A DNA stretch of 64,000 nt from Icerya purchasi (GCA_039619475.1 CM077115.1:41912944-41976943), one strand, 5' to 3'. Counted from the first letter of the stretch, positions 11,039 to 24,420 are shown. The notes: generated by a model from the letters alone, not told the origin. Program-made: numbers and translations.

Positions 11039-12699
11039 AAAAATAAGATGGGTTCTCAGAAATGGTTTTAATGATTCTGATAAAATTCACGAATTAGTAG
11101 GAGACGTTGAGATCTAGAAATCAATTAGGAAATAGAGGCAAACGGTGTGCGCGCCGGTAATTAAACGCTTGTATTTCTAGAATTTAATAAAAAGTAAATT
11201 TAACAATTCGCCAATTTACCGATTTAAGCAGGAAATTGAAATTTTGCGAAAAAATAAATTTGTTCGCGGTATTTATGTGGGGCGCCATTTCAAAATATTA
11301 CGCCATTCACTAAAACACACTTTGAAAACTGAAAAATAGAGTTGCGCAACTGTAGCCTTTGTATTATGCGTACTATTGTTACATTTTTATATGTCTGCGA
11401 TAGTCATGAAAATACTGTGACTGATCTGTACGTTCGGAATAGAAATGAAAATTTCTAATACGGTGTAAGCTGATGCTGCGATTAAGGAAAAATTGTTACG
11501 GAAATTTCAAAAAATTTAAATTTGTGAAACAGTTTGAAACAAGTGTGTAATGTGTAAATTACAATTAAGCGTGTAAAATAAATACGAAATAAAATTAAAT
11601 TAAAAAAAAAAACAGTAAACAGGCTAAGCCAGAATGTGCGTTTGAGATACTCTTGTCGGGGCAATAAGGTGTGAATACCATCTTGCGCAGACGTTGAGAA
11701 AAATGCGCACTGTTCCCTTTCGGAAATGGGTGGCGATTGATGACAGGGCTGGGGAGCAAAAAAGAATCGGAGAAAAGAATTTTGGATCGAGACAGTCTGT
11801 TTAATCTTCTTTTGTGGTCACAACTTGGTTGTTTAACTCCTCCGGTCGTGGTGATACCTACTACAGAAGTTATCGGTTGTAACAAAAAAAAAAAAAAAAA
11901 AAAAAAAAAAAACGGTTCTTCGTTGGATTACTCAAAATTTTCAATTACGTCACTGCCAAGTTCAGGTAATGTTGCGGGATTCGATGCAACATTCATATAA
12001 TTTACCTACTGCAGCCTCGTCGTTCGGAATTCCGAAGCTGCGAACAACGGATCAGCCTCCGCCGACAAAAGTGTCGATAAGTAAAATTTAGAATTATTAC
12101 TTTAACCATCTTTATTTGTATAACTGTGTATTCGGGCGGGGCTGGTCGGCATAGAACGTTTCAGAGGTGGCTTCGTAGAATAATACTTAAATTGCGATTT
12201 TTTTTTTTTTTGTGATGCTGAAATAATCGTAATAACGGTAAATTTAATAAAATAATAAATAATAATTTGAGACGTGTACGGTATAAAACGAGACCGTGAG
12301 GGCGTAACTATATAATATACAGTGTTTCCTTTGGCGTCGTTGGTGTAGCGTAGAAAAAACTGTAGCGGTAACGCGTTTCACGAAGTAACGAATTGTTCAC
12401 GAAAAAAAAAAAAAAAAAAAAAGATTTTTCCCGCCAGAGAATAAAAGAAGATAAATAGTTATCGAATTTTTTTTCATGTATACGCGCTTTTTCCATGTTA
12501 AAAGGTTTAGGTGTTGTGTAAAAAATTTAGAGGGAAAATAAAATAAACCGGCGAAGATGCGCCGCCATCGGAAAAGGTTCTCCAGCAGTAAAAATAGCCG
12601 GCCGGAAGTTGCGATATCGCTCTGGTAGACAGTGAAAGCAAGGGGGCGGGAAACTGTTTAATTCCGAAGAAAATAATTCGTGAAAATGCTCAAACCTCT

Positions 12700-13030
12700 G
12701 TAGAGTAGAGCGATGCTGTTCTACGGTAACAGAAACGCGCGGTTCGGCGAGCGCTGAACGTTTTTATTATTACCGTACGAGAGAACCATCAACCTGAAAA
12801 CGAGGCTGGCGAATCAGGTGAACGCCGTTTTCGCTAGCACTATTTCGCCTAAAGTCAACGTCGTCACCGTTATAAATCACGCTGGAACGTTTTACCGCTC
12901 CAGCAGCTGTTCCATAAAACCTGGCAGCAGCAGTCTCTGGCCACTGCAGTTTGCAGACTTTCAAGCGGTCAAACAAACGGCGGTAAAGTTATAGCGCACT
13001 CAATTTCAAACGATACGAACTTCCGAGGTA
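12700..13030. other. GC-richer, CpG-containing island, possible 5' region
   Basis: Base composition rises well above the surroundings and CpG is frequent. On the plus strand a TTATAAATC box lies near 12871 and a strong donor-like CCGAG|GTACGT at 13027/13028 could end a noncoding first exon. No ATG lies in that presumed exon. The opposite strand has a 68-codon open frame (12770-12976) with no recognisable motif. The promoter reading is inference only. Confidence 0.25.
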
Positions 13031-14104
13031 CGTAATAAAAAACAACTGCCTGCGTGCGGAAAGGCGAGCAATGAAAAGTAAGCGCATCTTACGAAAATCC
13101 GAATACTAATTGCAGAGTTGGGGCCCTCGAAGGGGGGGATATACTGGTTAAAATCTTCTTCGCGCGTTGATCAGAACACTCCATGACTCTGTTCATCATC
13201 GAAACTAAACGGAATAGAGTTTCAACTAGAAGTGATTAAGTGATGAGTTTTTCTTTCAATTTTAAAGTCAGACTCGGTTTTTATCGAGTATAAGATGAGT
13301 CGTTTTAATTCGTGTTTTCTTTACGCCATTAAAAGTATTCATCGTCATTGTCTACTACAGGGATTTATAAAGCCGCTGATTTTTATACTTTTACCTGATC
13401 GTAATCTTTATACTTTTATTTCAATACAACATTCGCATACGAGCGTGTTTACAGCTCAACTTAGAAGAAGAAGAAGAGTCGATTAACTTGATCCGGTCGG
13501 AAATTGATTGAATGAAGAAACCAAGAACTGCGATAATGACCAAGATGGGAACGGATAAGGTATAGAAGGCGCGAGGAAAATTAAAAAGTTCAAGATTCGG
13601 TACGGTCGGCTTAGAGGGGAGGACATTTAAATTTATCGATATAGCTTTGTAATTATGATGAGAACGGGGAAAACAACGATAAGGAGCAAATATTTTATAA
13701 GTATTTAAACAGGTGGAAAACCACGGACCAAAGGTAATTTTAAAATTTCCCGTGTTTTTGTGAATGAGCTAATAATAAACTTTACCCGGCTTGTGTAGTA
13801 AAACAAGTAAACTCAGCGAGGATAAATAAGTCAGCGGAAAGAAGCACGCGATTAGAATAAATTTTAAATATTTTTATAAAAATTATTAAATCGATAGAAT
13901 TATCTGATTAGGAATGTATACATGTGTTGTTAGATTGTCGGTAGCACTAATTTACACTTTTTTTTTCTAGGCAAAAAAGAGTATTTTAGGTTGCTTCGGA
14001 TTCCGAATCAAACATTCCGCGTTTAACTTGACTAAAATTTCTTTAGATTTTTTTTTTTTTTTTCTAACAGGCGAATATTAGTTTTTCCCGAGAAAATCCA
14101 ACAA

Positions 14105-15500
14105 GGCATCTTCTTCTTGCTGTCCTGACCGATCTCGATCATGGGTGGCCATCTAGTGAAGTCTTAATGCTATTCTGGTACCGCTCTCTGTCGTACGCGG
14201 AGTGTATCAACCACTCTGTATTTAATCCTGTCAACATCTTGATATCACAAAACCAGGTACGTTTCCTCCGACCAACTCTTCTTTTACCTTCAATTTTTCC
14301 CATCAAAATGGTTTGTACCAAGGTGTGTACCTTGTCCCACGGATCAAGTGTCCAAAATATTTCAGTTTCCGAATTTTTATTAAATTAATCAATTCGTGGT
14401 CTTTTTTCATAACCCTGAGTATTTCCTGGTTGGTCTTCTTAGCTGTCCAGGGTACTCTCAAAATTCTCCGGTAGCGCCACAATTCAAAGGCTATTTTTCT
14501 TCAAAGTCCACGTCTCACAGCCGTACAATAATAAGATGGACCATATATATCATTTTAAAATTCGAACCCTTAATTCCAAGCTAAGATCGTGGGCCGTCAA
14601 GGTTTTCCTCATCTTGTTGAATGCACTTCTGGACTGCTCAATCCGACTTTTGATTTCCACTTCAGATCCTCCTGTAATGTTCAGCTGCGCACCCAGTTAT
14701 TTAAATGATTCGACTTTCTTCCGGTTATCTCCATTAATGTGTATTCTGGGACTGATGTTATTTCCAATGACGATTATCTTTGTTTTCTTTGCATTTAATG
14801 ATATTCCATATCATCCGACTAATCTCCTCTACTTTTTCAATGATTAATTTCAGTTCTTTGGCACTACCAGCTATTAAAACTGCGTCGTCCGCATAACGAA
14901 TATTATTGATATATTTTCCATCTATTTTGATACCTATTGTACTGTCTTCCAGAGCTTCCTTGAAGATTTGTTCCGCGTAGATGTTAAACAGCATTGGCGA
15001 CAAGACACATCCTTGCCTCACTCCGCGGTTAATATTAATTTCGAAGTAGTATTTTGATTTAATGAAATAATAGCGCTCTGGTTAAGATACAGGTTTTTGA
15101 TTATTCGACGATCTCCTGAATCCAATCCAATGTCTTCCAGTATCTCGAACAGTTTTTGATGCTGGACCTTATCAAAGGCTTTTTCGAAGTCTATAAAGCA
15201 TAAAAATAGGGGTTGTTGGAACTCTAGACACCTTTGAATAAGTACATTCATGCAAACTAGTACCTGATCCTGGTCTAAAACCAAATTGCTCTTGGCTCAA
15301 ATTTTCTTCGCATTTCCTTGAAATTCTTGCGTGTTTTCAGTGTGTGACTCATAATGCTTATCATTCTGAATTCATGGCAATATTTTGGGTTTAACGTTTT
15401 CGGTATCATTATGAATCGTGATATCAATCAATCTTTTGGTAAGAGACCCTTCTGATATATTTCATTAAGAATTTTGACTAGAATTTGTAGGTCATTATCA
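14105..15500 (-). mobile_element. RTE-like LINE with reverse transcriptase core
   Basis: Minus-strand non-LTR retrotransposon ORF2 relic, the best-preserved reverse transcriptase here. In order: SQEQFGFRPGSGT (fingers, about 15255-15300, frameshifted), CFIDFEKAFDKVQHQKLF (catalytic block A, in 15018-15284), GCVLSPMLFNIYAEQIF (block B) and INNIRYADDAVLIAG (YADD active site, about 14880-14930). After a gap come FELWRYRRILRVPWT, the conserved LKYFGHLIRGTRYT and GKRRVGRRKRTWF, ending DRERYQNS..DGHP at a TGA near 14139. It would copy element RNA at a nicked chromosomal target. Lesions: at least three frameshifts, and a join inside block A/B near 15020. The endonuclease half is missing. The left end carries an AAGAAGAAG-like tail instead of long poly(A), as RTE-type elements often do. 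Confidence 0.9.
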
Positions 15501-18500
15501 TCTAACATTCGTAGTACTTCATCTCTAATCAGATAACCTCATGTCACCCTGCTTCTTTGGGGTATAAATAATTTTTATGTATATTCTTTTTCCTTTTTTT
15601 TTTTTTTCAACAATAATATAATACTAAATTTAACCATTCTTAATCATGTTTTCTTTTCTGTTTTCTGGTACCAACGAAATTCCCAAAAGGCCGTTTCTAA
15701 TATATCGATTTTTAAGTTGTTTGTGTAGTTTTTATAATTTAATTATTATTTTTTTAGTGATTAAAATTATTTGCTTTTTTTTTCTCGTTTCATTTTATAT
15801 TTTTATTCGAACTCTATAAAAGTTCGGTTAATACGATTTCTATAAATATAAGAAATTTTAAAATTTTTTCTCTGCAGCCTCATTCAAAATTTTTATACAT
15901 CTGACACCACCCTTTTGAACTGTTCCGTTTTGACAAGCATGGACAAAAATCAGTGTACGAGGGAACTTCAGCTCGAAATAAGAATAAATTACCATCAACC
16001 CCCTCAGCGAAAGAAGTTAAGGAAAAGTTTTCAAGCGTTTTTGGTGAATATCGGAGAAGAAATCAGTTTAAAAAATAATCAATTTAGAACAAAAAAAAAA
16101 AAAGTCAGAAAATTCGGGGTTAACTTAATTGATCGAAGAATCTACAAAGGGCAAGGAGGATTCTTCGACGACCGAGAAAGATAACGTCCGTACGGAATTC
16201 CGAAAATATATTACCGAGACGATCTCGTATAGTGGCTCGCGGGAAATCTATCGGTAAAACTTTTCAGCTATTTAATAATCGTTATGACTTTATCACACGT
16301 GACGCAGCACGCGAGTAGAAACATCTATTATCTAGTGAACAGCTGTACAAACAAAACCAGCTTTCGTTCGTTAAAAAAAGTTATTTACGCCCCCCCCCGC
16401 CTTACGGTTTTGCAACTAACGACCATGGGCAGTGTGGTCGCGTATTTTTAACGGTTAAAACGAAACATTCCTATAAAAACCGTTTCTTCGCGCAGACCGA
16501 CAAAATTTTCTATCTTTGCCGATTTCTGTAAACAAGCTATTCCGAGAAGCACGTGCTGAAATCGGGCAATTCATTGGCTTGGAAGTAACCACCATAGAGC
16601 ACCGATTTAAAATTTGTTTCGCTATTCGTTCTAAATTCACATACGGGCCGCCAAAGGATCAGCCCTTATAATATCGAGTTTAGTGAACATTAGTTCTTAC
16701 TAAGAGATCGTGAATATAACTGTAAAAGGAAAAGTATCCAATCCGGATTTTTATGAGCAGAAGTATCCGAAATTTAAGTTCAAACGGAGAAAATAAAATT
16801 TTATCAAGAATTTGTGAAATAATAATGGTGAATAATAATAATTAGAATCAAAATATTTGGGTAAAACTAAAAAATTACAGAAAAATAAAATCGAAAATTA
16901 AGAAGAAAAAGATCAACACGATAATCGAAACACTGTACCTGTGGGAACGCTTGAAAAATACGAACTTTTGGTATCAACAAAGACCCAGTAAAAATCACAT
17001 CGCATGTAAGCCATCCCTGTGTGATTTTCAGGAGGACGGGGTGTTATAATAACGTTACAGTTGAAAATCGGAACTGCAGCGCTTGCATATTTTTAAATTA
17101 AATTTATTAATCATATATTAAACCCCGATAACGAAATCCACCAATCTCTCGAGCAGGTAAATTCACATCGATATCCCCGATTATTAATTACGAGTACAGC
17201 ATTGAAAATAGTCATTATTTTTCTTATTATTTTAATTTATATTTTTATAATCTGTAAGCGCAGCGTGTAATTGTTAGATTATTAGAGCACATAGATCAGA
17301 GCGCGGATTCGTGGTTAATCAATTATTTCGTCGCTCTTAAAGTATTTCGGGGACTTTGACATCGTAATTAAAAGTTGAAGGAGGCCAGGATGCGTGCACG
17401 TGGACAATGTTCCAGAATATGTTCGGCAGCTGGCGAGACCGTCAAGTTATATAAAGGGCGGTGAACTATTCTTAATAACAGATAGTTATGGGGGATGATA
17501 TTGATGTTTTATTTTCTTTGCGTAATTGGGTCAGTACTGAAAACTCTCTGCGGAACAACGGAATCGGTGGCTACCATCATATAGCCGGCGCGGTACATTC
17601 GCAGACAACAGCAATTTAGTATGAATTAAAAACGATGAAACGATATGGGTTTCGGTGTGTGGTTTTACAGTACCGAGTTTAACGTTGAGGGATAATTTAT
17701 GTCTTAAGGGGTAAACCACGGTCAGGGGGAACAGTTAACGAGATAAGTTACAGAAACGGAAAGCAAAGAGGGGGGAGATAGCATATAGGCTAGATTTGGA
17801 TCCGTGAGTGCAATTTATTTGTAGAGAACAGCATAAAGTCACGATGATTAAAGATGTCATCAGGAACGGAGGGGGGTTAATGAGAAAAAGATGCAACGAT
17901 CTCGGTAGAATTCGTCTTGCAAGTCGTTTTAAATTTTTTTGTAATTCGTGAGTTTTCTTAATTTTTGCGATAAAATGTTTTCTTTCTTCTTTTTTCTTTT
18001 AATTTTATTTTTTTGCGTTTCTCAAGTTACACATAATTATGCCGAAACACGAAATAATTTCCTTACGCTTATTTTAGCACGCGTTTTCTTAGACACATCA
18101 AAAATGTTGAATTTTTGCACGATTTTTTTATATTAATAAAATAAGATTGAACATAATTTAACTTTACACTCGGAGCAAAAGCATTTTCTTCGAACATTTC
18201 GGGCTTATGGCGCTCCGAGGATCTAGTTTTGCAGCTGGAATGCCCCGTATGATTCAAACTAAAGAAATATATACGGGAATGCGCGTATATACTTTTTAAC
18301 CTTGTTCAATTAACTACAACACTCGTTTCATAAGGAAGCTACGTAATTTTCATGCTTCCTTGAACTTTTCGCCAACTTCGAAAGATTCATTAAGAAAATG
18401 AAGTACGATTTCGTTCCCGACAAATAACGGTCTTTTCAATTACACACGCGGCGCAGATGGAGAAAGAGAAATATTTTTTCCCAAAATTTCGAGCTTTCGG

Positions 18501-19001
18501 CGTTAATTCCCCTCGGAGGTACAAATATAATGTTTTAAGCTCCGCTATATTTTTCTTGTAAAGCGCTCTTATACACGTATGTTTAAGATACATTTCGGTT
18601 TCTTCAAATTTTTCACTCAAGCTGATACGTACATAGACATACTTTTTTTTTTACTGTTTTTTTCCCGAAAGGAGGAATTCGACTAACTATTTATCGGTAA
18701 TTCCGTTTATTTCATAAAACAGCTCCTGCGTTTTGTTTTATATTTCGAATTCCCCGATTAAAATCTGTCGGTGAGTTATGAACTTTTTTAATTAAAGTCG
18801 CCTTAAATTCCATATTATCTTAACGGGGTTTTCAGCCGCGACGCCGAGGGTAATCAATTATCTCAAAATTCATAAAGAGAGTTTTAATTGTGATGTATAT
18901 TCCGATTTTTAAGCTTATAAGTAAAACCGTTCTTGGGCTATTTTATAAGTTTGATGTTTCCGTCGTTTCTAAACCGTCTTATTGTACGGAATCCTAAAAC
19001 C

Positions 19002-19044
<43 letters not shown>

Positions 19045-19744
19045 GTATATATATATATGTATGTGTATAGATAGTTTTGACAGCTCCAAAAATAGCTGTT
19101 CTTTAATTATTTTTTTTTTTATTACTGGCGCTAAAATTGGCGATTTTCAATAAAACATATAAAATAGAATAACAGAAAATGACTAAGTTCCGGTAGTACT
19201 ATAGATTATTTTACGCACTTAGAGATTGCACGAAAAAAAGACTATGCTTTCTCTATTTTCAACGCGCCATTAACAAACAGAAAAAAAGCATAAAGCAGAC
19301 TGAAAAAAGTAATGATATTTTTATAAATAAGTCTTGAAAGGGAAGACGCACAACACATGTGAAAGTGAAAGTGTCTCAACAAACAACTAAGCATTTGAAC
19401 GCAACAGACTGAATAATAATTTTCTTACAGCTGGAATGGTGAAAAGGAAAAAAAAAAAGCTTAACTTCGGAGCATAAACGGACGGAAGAAAATAATGGAA
19501 AGAAAATTTAAGATAAAAAGTAAAAAAAATAATATGCAGAGTAAGAAAAAAGACAAAAAGACAATTGCCTCGAGTGAAGATAAACAGCACTGGGGAGAGA
19601 TGAACGAAAACGATCAAGCGGAAGAAAAGGAAAAGGATAATTTCCTTAAGATATAATTACAGCACTAGACAATAAGAAAGGGAGAATTATTTTTTTATTT
19701 ACACGTGCACACACACGCACATATCTATGTATATATATATATAT
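15501..19744. other. Long interval without a supported gene
   Basis: Simple-sequence features only: a T-rich tract at 15594-15607, C9 near 16390, and a mixed (TA)n/(TATG)n tract at 19003-19070. The 89-codon plus frame at 15915-16184 and the 76-codon minus frames around 18390-18620 and 19387-19617 show no family motif. Confidence 0.4.
19003..19070. repeat. (TA)n/(TATG)n microsatellite
   Basis: Read directly from the sequence. Confidence 0.9.
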
Positions 19745-19749
19745 ATAAA

Positions 19750-20850
19750 TGGGCTCGTCAACTAAGGACCTTCACTCAGAAAGAATTAGAAACCAAAAAG
19801 TAAAGTTATATAATAAGACGATCAGATATCGTTAATAGAAAGGTAATAAAGGCAGGGATAATAAGTGTAGAAGGAAAAGATAGCATATAACGGGCACAAT
19901 AAGAAGTAGGAAGCCCAAGCCTAAGCAAATAGAAGTGCAGAGCCGAATACTCCAGCGAAAGAGATGAACATTTAATAGAAACGTGATCAGCGTCATAAAC
20001 AACCGTATCATTTAAAAGGAGCGGACAACATGGAGACGAGCTGAAAGGAATGATTAAAACGTAAAGGCATAATGGAGGCAAAACAACAAACGAGAAAGTG
20101 AAGGAAACAGAAAGAACCATAGATTGGAAGGAAGACTAGGTTGAACAGATGGATAAAAGGAGTGACTATTAGAAAAAGAGGACGGATATATATTCGACCA
20201 AAATCTGAGATGGAAATTTTTACACGGTGACAAGAGATTAGAAGATGGGATTTTTTTGAAGAAGAAGAAGAAGAAAAAAGACCGCAACCGGAGCCAAAGA
20301 ATCAGCCGTGCCGCACATTACCAGAGATGCCAGAATGACCAGGAACCCACAACAGCAAGTCAATATGAATCGCATGGAGAGAAGAAAGAATCCAAATGAG
20401 AGAACGTATACAGAGAATAATAAAATCACAGGAATGATCGGGAATAGGAAGAGGTAATGTGACCTGAAGAGCACTCATGGAGTCGGAAATAATCAGAAAT
20501 TGGGAAGAAAAACGATTAGAGGAGATAAAAATAACGGAACGTAAAATAGCCATAAACTCGGCCGTAAATATGGAACAGAAAGAAGGAAAACAAAAAAATT
20601 CAGAGAAGTTTGTAATCCGGAGGAATAAAAGAAGCACTAACACCAATAGGCAACCGTTAGTGAAACTGGTCACATGAGAATAAAAGAGGGAATAATAATT
20701 GACTGTGCTGTAGAATTCCTGTTTAATTTTTGACAAGACTTGTTTGCAAAACAGTGTGTGAACCTGTGTACCACACCACCAGTGCACTAAAATGGAGTTT
20801 AAAGTATTTTCAATATGACGTATGCCTTCAAGAGAATGCACATATAGCTA
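19750..20850 (-). mobile_element. Jockey-like LINE 3' half: thumb, RNase H, tail
   Basis: Minus-strand copy of the same family as 6895-7744. In order: LNSILVHWWCGTQVHTLF (RT thumb, LL.LY-type helix, near 20760), FTNGCPIGVSASFIPPDY (RNase H first strand, frameshifted, near 20640), TAEFMAILRSVIFIS (E helix), LIISDSMSALQ (D-S element), IHIDLLLWVPGHSGISGN (20320-20350), then SPCCPLLLNDTVVYDADH and VSIKCSSLSLEY (zinc-like C-x-C..H..C region near 19960-20040). A 3' UTR follows whose minus-strand reading is GAAGGTCCTTAGTTGACGAG at 19755-19785, abutting a (TA)n tract instead of poly(A). Stops and frameshifts make it inactive. Confidence 0.88.
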
Positions 20851-21276
20851 AAGTTTTTAGCTTTTGGCTTTGGTTGCAGGTCATTGACACAAAGGGATAT
20901 TTATAATTTTTGGATATAGCTCTTTTGGTTTCCTATCCAACTTTTTTAAGTACCAACATAATTAGCCAATCTCTCCACTTTGCAATTATAATAAATATTT
21001 CCTTCCGAATGATCAATATTGCAAAGCTTCATCAACCAATTTTTTTTTTTTTTTACATTAAATACACGCTCATACACGGGTTATCATGTTTTTTCGAAGG
21101 GGAAAAGAAAGAAAAACACCGATAAAAACGACGCTGTTTTGCTGAACAAAAAGGGCAACCCAATAATGCAGCTGAACATTAATCTAGCCAGGAATGCGAT
21201 AACCAATATTATTATTTATTATTTATTATTATTATTATTATTGGCGCAGACTTTACAGGTTATAGAATCGACTTAC
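20851..21276. other. Short unassigned interval
   Basis: No supported gene. It holds T16 near 21040-21054 and an ATT trinucleotide run at about 21207-21240, just downstream of the candidate exon on the minus strand. Confidence 0.4.
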
Positions 21277-21495
21277 CGGAGGAATATCTATTTGGATCCC
21301 AACCGCGTTTTGTTTCGAACCGATCCAGAAATTCATTTGAGTATCCGTTGTAACGTAACACGTTTATATTAGCGTATTTGGCAGTATCCGTCTGTTCGTT
21401 TTGGTCCGTTTCGATTTCTTTATCTGCACTCTCAACGACGATATTTGGAGCATTATTGTTGTAGCTTACCACAGCCGTTTCTTCTTTCGTAATTG
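21277..21495 (-). CDS. Candidate internal coding exon of an unidentified host gene
   Basis: 219-nt open segment on the minus strand with textbook borders. The acceptor reads TTTTTTTGTTTTCTTTAG before base 21495, and the donor is CCG|GTAAGT with the exon ending at 21277. The frame stays open for all 73 codons although the surroundings are rich in stops. The exon is symmetric (phase 1 at both ends), so it could be skipped without a frameshift. The product is hydrophilic and acidic, rich in N, D, E and T (for example ITKEETAVV, DKEIETDQNEQTDT), and ends with an aromatic/basic part, LRYNGYSNEFLDRF and RGWDPNRYSS. I recognise no domain, membrane segment or signal peptide. No partner exon could be linked with confidence. 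Codon use is more balanced than in the chance ORFs nearby. An internal GTAAGC (near 21465) could act as an alternative donor. Confidence 0.5.
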
Positions 21496-23365
21496 CTAAA
21501 GAAAACAAAAAAACAGAGCAAATAATTAATTAATTAATCGGCGTCCGACTGGGGCGTTTTAAATGACGAATTACGGTTAATCTCGCCCATTGCAACGATC
21601 AAAGTAATAAGCATAGGCCGTACAGCATCGGCTGAGCAATAATTTCCTGTTATTCTACTAGGAAAGTCGCAGTGACAACAATTTAACACACAGTGTTAAA
21701 TGCGTCTAACATCCTCTCCGGTGCCAGTGTGTAATTACCATCATTACACTTGGTTGTCATAATAATTTCTCGGGCTGCAACAGAGCGAACCACTTCAATA
21801 GGCTATGCGTGTTCTCTTATGAGCACGGTAAAGATGAATATAAAGTTAACCTAATACTACGCTGCGAAGGTTATTAATGCCGATTTCCGTTTGACGAAAT
21901 AAACATAGCGCGTCCTGTGTACTAGAAGACCGGTAATAGTGGTATAAATTAAATTACAATTCACTTAGACAGAGACAGGGGTTCGAAACTGGGATTTAAC
22001 ATTATTCCCTCTACAACAGGATATAGCAGATGGACGCGACGACGACACTGCGTTGAATATATTAACAATAACGGGCTGGTTTGAATTATTTCTTTTTCAA
22101 TGTCCTCAGCGCAAACGGACACACATTCTATACAATAGAACACATGACACACACCACATTGTGCCGGCTAGTTTGTTTAATAACGAACTCATAGAAAATT
22201 GTGAAACTCAACGTGACTAGAATGTCGCATATTTTTGACGTGGTCCGATTCCAGCGCAGACCAAACCGACAGAAAAACTTAAAAAATATAGAGCGCGCCT
22301 ATCAGACAATGAAAAAGAATGAGAGACAATTCTCTGGAGTTTTCTATTTTTCACGCGTTAGAACTGGTCTAACAAATAATTGAAAACGGTGGATGACATA
22401 CATGGACAGATAAAAACTAAAAAAAATATATCTTTCACTCCGATCTGTAAGTTCTCGAAAAGCTTTTATTTAAAGCAAAAAAAAACAAAAAAAAAATATT
22501 TATAAACATGTGCGATGATGAAGTACAAACGAAAAAAGAAAACATTTCTCAACTGTGATCGGAGTAACTTCTGCGACGTTTGTTAGTCAAAATATATCGT
22601 ACTTTATTGCTATCATGAGAGGTTGTCTTACCACATACATATTTGTAACAGGCTTCAATTACGAATTTCAGCATAAAATAATAATACACTTATGCTGAAA
22701 TTAATTAAAGCGCGTTTTTTTCTTCTTTCATAAATTACAAACAACTTTTGGATGCATACATAGCATTACTGTCAAGTAGTCAATAAAGTAAAAAATAATG
22801 AGAATAATTATAAACATAAATAAGAAATGATTAAAATAAATAAATAAATATTTCAGTTGTACACCGCGTTTATTTTCTCTCTGGAATGTGTTTATTTTCG
22901 TTCTATTTTCTATTTGAACTTCAAAAATGTTATTAGTATTATATTTATTCATTTTTTAAATTATTCGTTATTTAATACAATTAACATCTAGATTTTCGTT
23001 CTTTACTTCGTTTTTTTTTGTTGTTTTTTTTTTTTTTTTTTTATAGTTATTTTACAACTAAAAGAGTACGCAAGGTTTAAAAAAAGTCTAGTTCAAGAAG
23101 AACTAATTTTTACACAATTATACATAATTAAAATTTTAATTAGGCAATATAAATGCGAATTTTTTTCGTCCATTACTGCCGCTCGTTATAGCTCTACGCA
23201 ATGCAGACTAAATTACTCATTTGGACAGTTTGGCTCCTTCACATTTTGCTTTCGCTGGGTCGCTAACCTCTCTACAAGTTAATCGATATCTAAACTTCCG
23301 TTATTCTAATATATTCTGTTTCGTATGATGACGCGGTGTACACAAACAAACATTGCGCACACACA

Positions 23366-23404
<39 letters not shown>

Positions 23405-23865
23405 TATATACACACACACACATATGTATAATACACATTCGCAGATATAAATTTCATTTACGGAGAAAATTGAGACATATTAAAGTAAGCTATTGTTATT
23501 CTGCGTTGAAATTATTAATTTAAAAGGAATAGAGACTGACTTGCGGATGTACTTTGTTAAAATGTACAGATAGTATACAATTTCTTTATTTCCATTTTTC
23601 CTCAGATACGTCATATGACGACGTTTTTGTTAACCCGAATGTTGTTACAGATAAATATCAAAGTTCTTGGTAAATTTGCAAATCCATTAGTAATGTCCAC
23701 GTTTTGTTTTTTCTTATTCTAGATTTATATAAATTACTTCGAGGAGAGTATAATTTTACTACAGTTTCGCTCAGTAAGAAGTAAACTGTTAAACACCGAA
23801 TTAATCTACAAAATATCTATGCAAAAATTATTGAATGCCTCTTCAATTTGAAAATATTTTTGTAA
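21496..23865. other. Interval without a supported gene
   Basis: Upstream intronic sequence if the exon at 21277-21495 is real. It holds a 13-bp-arm perfect hairpin at 22664-22702, T18 near 23025-23042, and a mixed (TA)n/(CA)n tract at 23359-23429. Confidence 0.4.
23359..23429. repeat. (TA)n/(CA)n microsatellite
   Basis: Read directly. TA dinucleotides are flanked on both sides by CA dinucleotides. Confidence 0.9.
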
Positions 23866-24310
23866 TGTAAAAGAATAAAATGTTTTTTTTTTACAAAAAA
23901 TAAATACCGACTTTTCAAGGTTTATTGTAAAAATTTAAAAATGCACTAAAAAGTAAAAAATAATTACTCCCGATGAGAAAATATATTTCAGGGTGCGATA
24001 TAACACTTAAGTGGTGATATTATCGTAATTCTTATACAACATTAATACCTTAATTAGAGTCAGAATCAAATTCATATTACACTATCTAGGAACAATTTAA
24101 TGAACATTAAATATGAATTTGATGCCGACTCTAATTAAAATATGTTGTATAAGAATTACGATATCACCACTTAAGTGTTATATCGCACCCTGAAATATAT
24201 TTTCTCATCGGGAGTAATTATTTTTTACTTTTTAGTGCATTTTTAAATTTTTATAATAAACCTTGAAAAGTCGGTATTTATTTATTGTAAAAAAAAGCAT
24301 TTTATTTTAC
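23866..24310. mobile_element. Fold-back MITE, copy A
   Basis: Arms of roughly 200-213 bp (23866-24078 and 24110-24310) are near-perfect inverted copies. They run from a CATTTTATTTTAC-type end through AAATACCGACTTTTCAAGG, ATTACTCCCGATGAGAAAA and CACTTAAGTGGTGATAT to AGAGTC..CAAATTCATATT, around a 31-bp spacer containing CTAGGAACAATTTAATG. It codes for nothing. A second copy lies at 63468-63922 in the opposite orientation. A non-palindromic tail shared by both copies adjoins it at 24421-24500. Confidence 0.88.
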
Positions 24311-24420
24311 AATTTTTAGCGTTATACCTGAATTTTTTTCTCGTTAAAAATCAATTTTTTTCACATTATTCTCCATACTTTATACTTTAAAAAAAAAAAT
24401 CGATTTCCTTATCTGAACTG

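Larger units (their letters stand above)
9711..14104. other. Long interval without a supported gene
   Basis: Holds A18 at about 9897-9914, a (TA)n/(TAAA)n tract at 10951-11038, A29 at 11884-11912, and a perfect 14-bp palindrome TTCGGAATTCCGAA at 12023-12036. A GC-richer stretch at 12700-13030 is listed separately. Small open frames here have no recognisable motif. Confidence 0.4.

Noticed and set aside
18700..18775. Plus 48-nt exon between ..ATAAAACAG and TCG|GTGAGT
   Set aside because: Too short, mediocre acceptor and no protein-like signal. Typical pseudo-exon.
21961..21995. GGGGTTCGAAACTGGG as a tRNA T-loop
   Set aside because: No A box, acceptor stem or cloverleaf can be folded around it.
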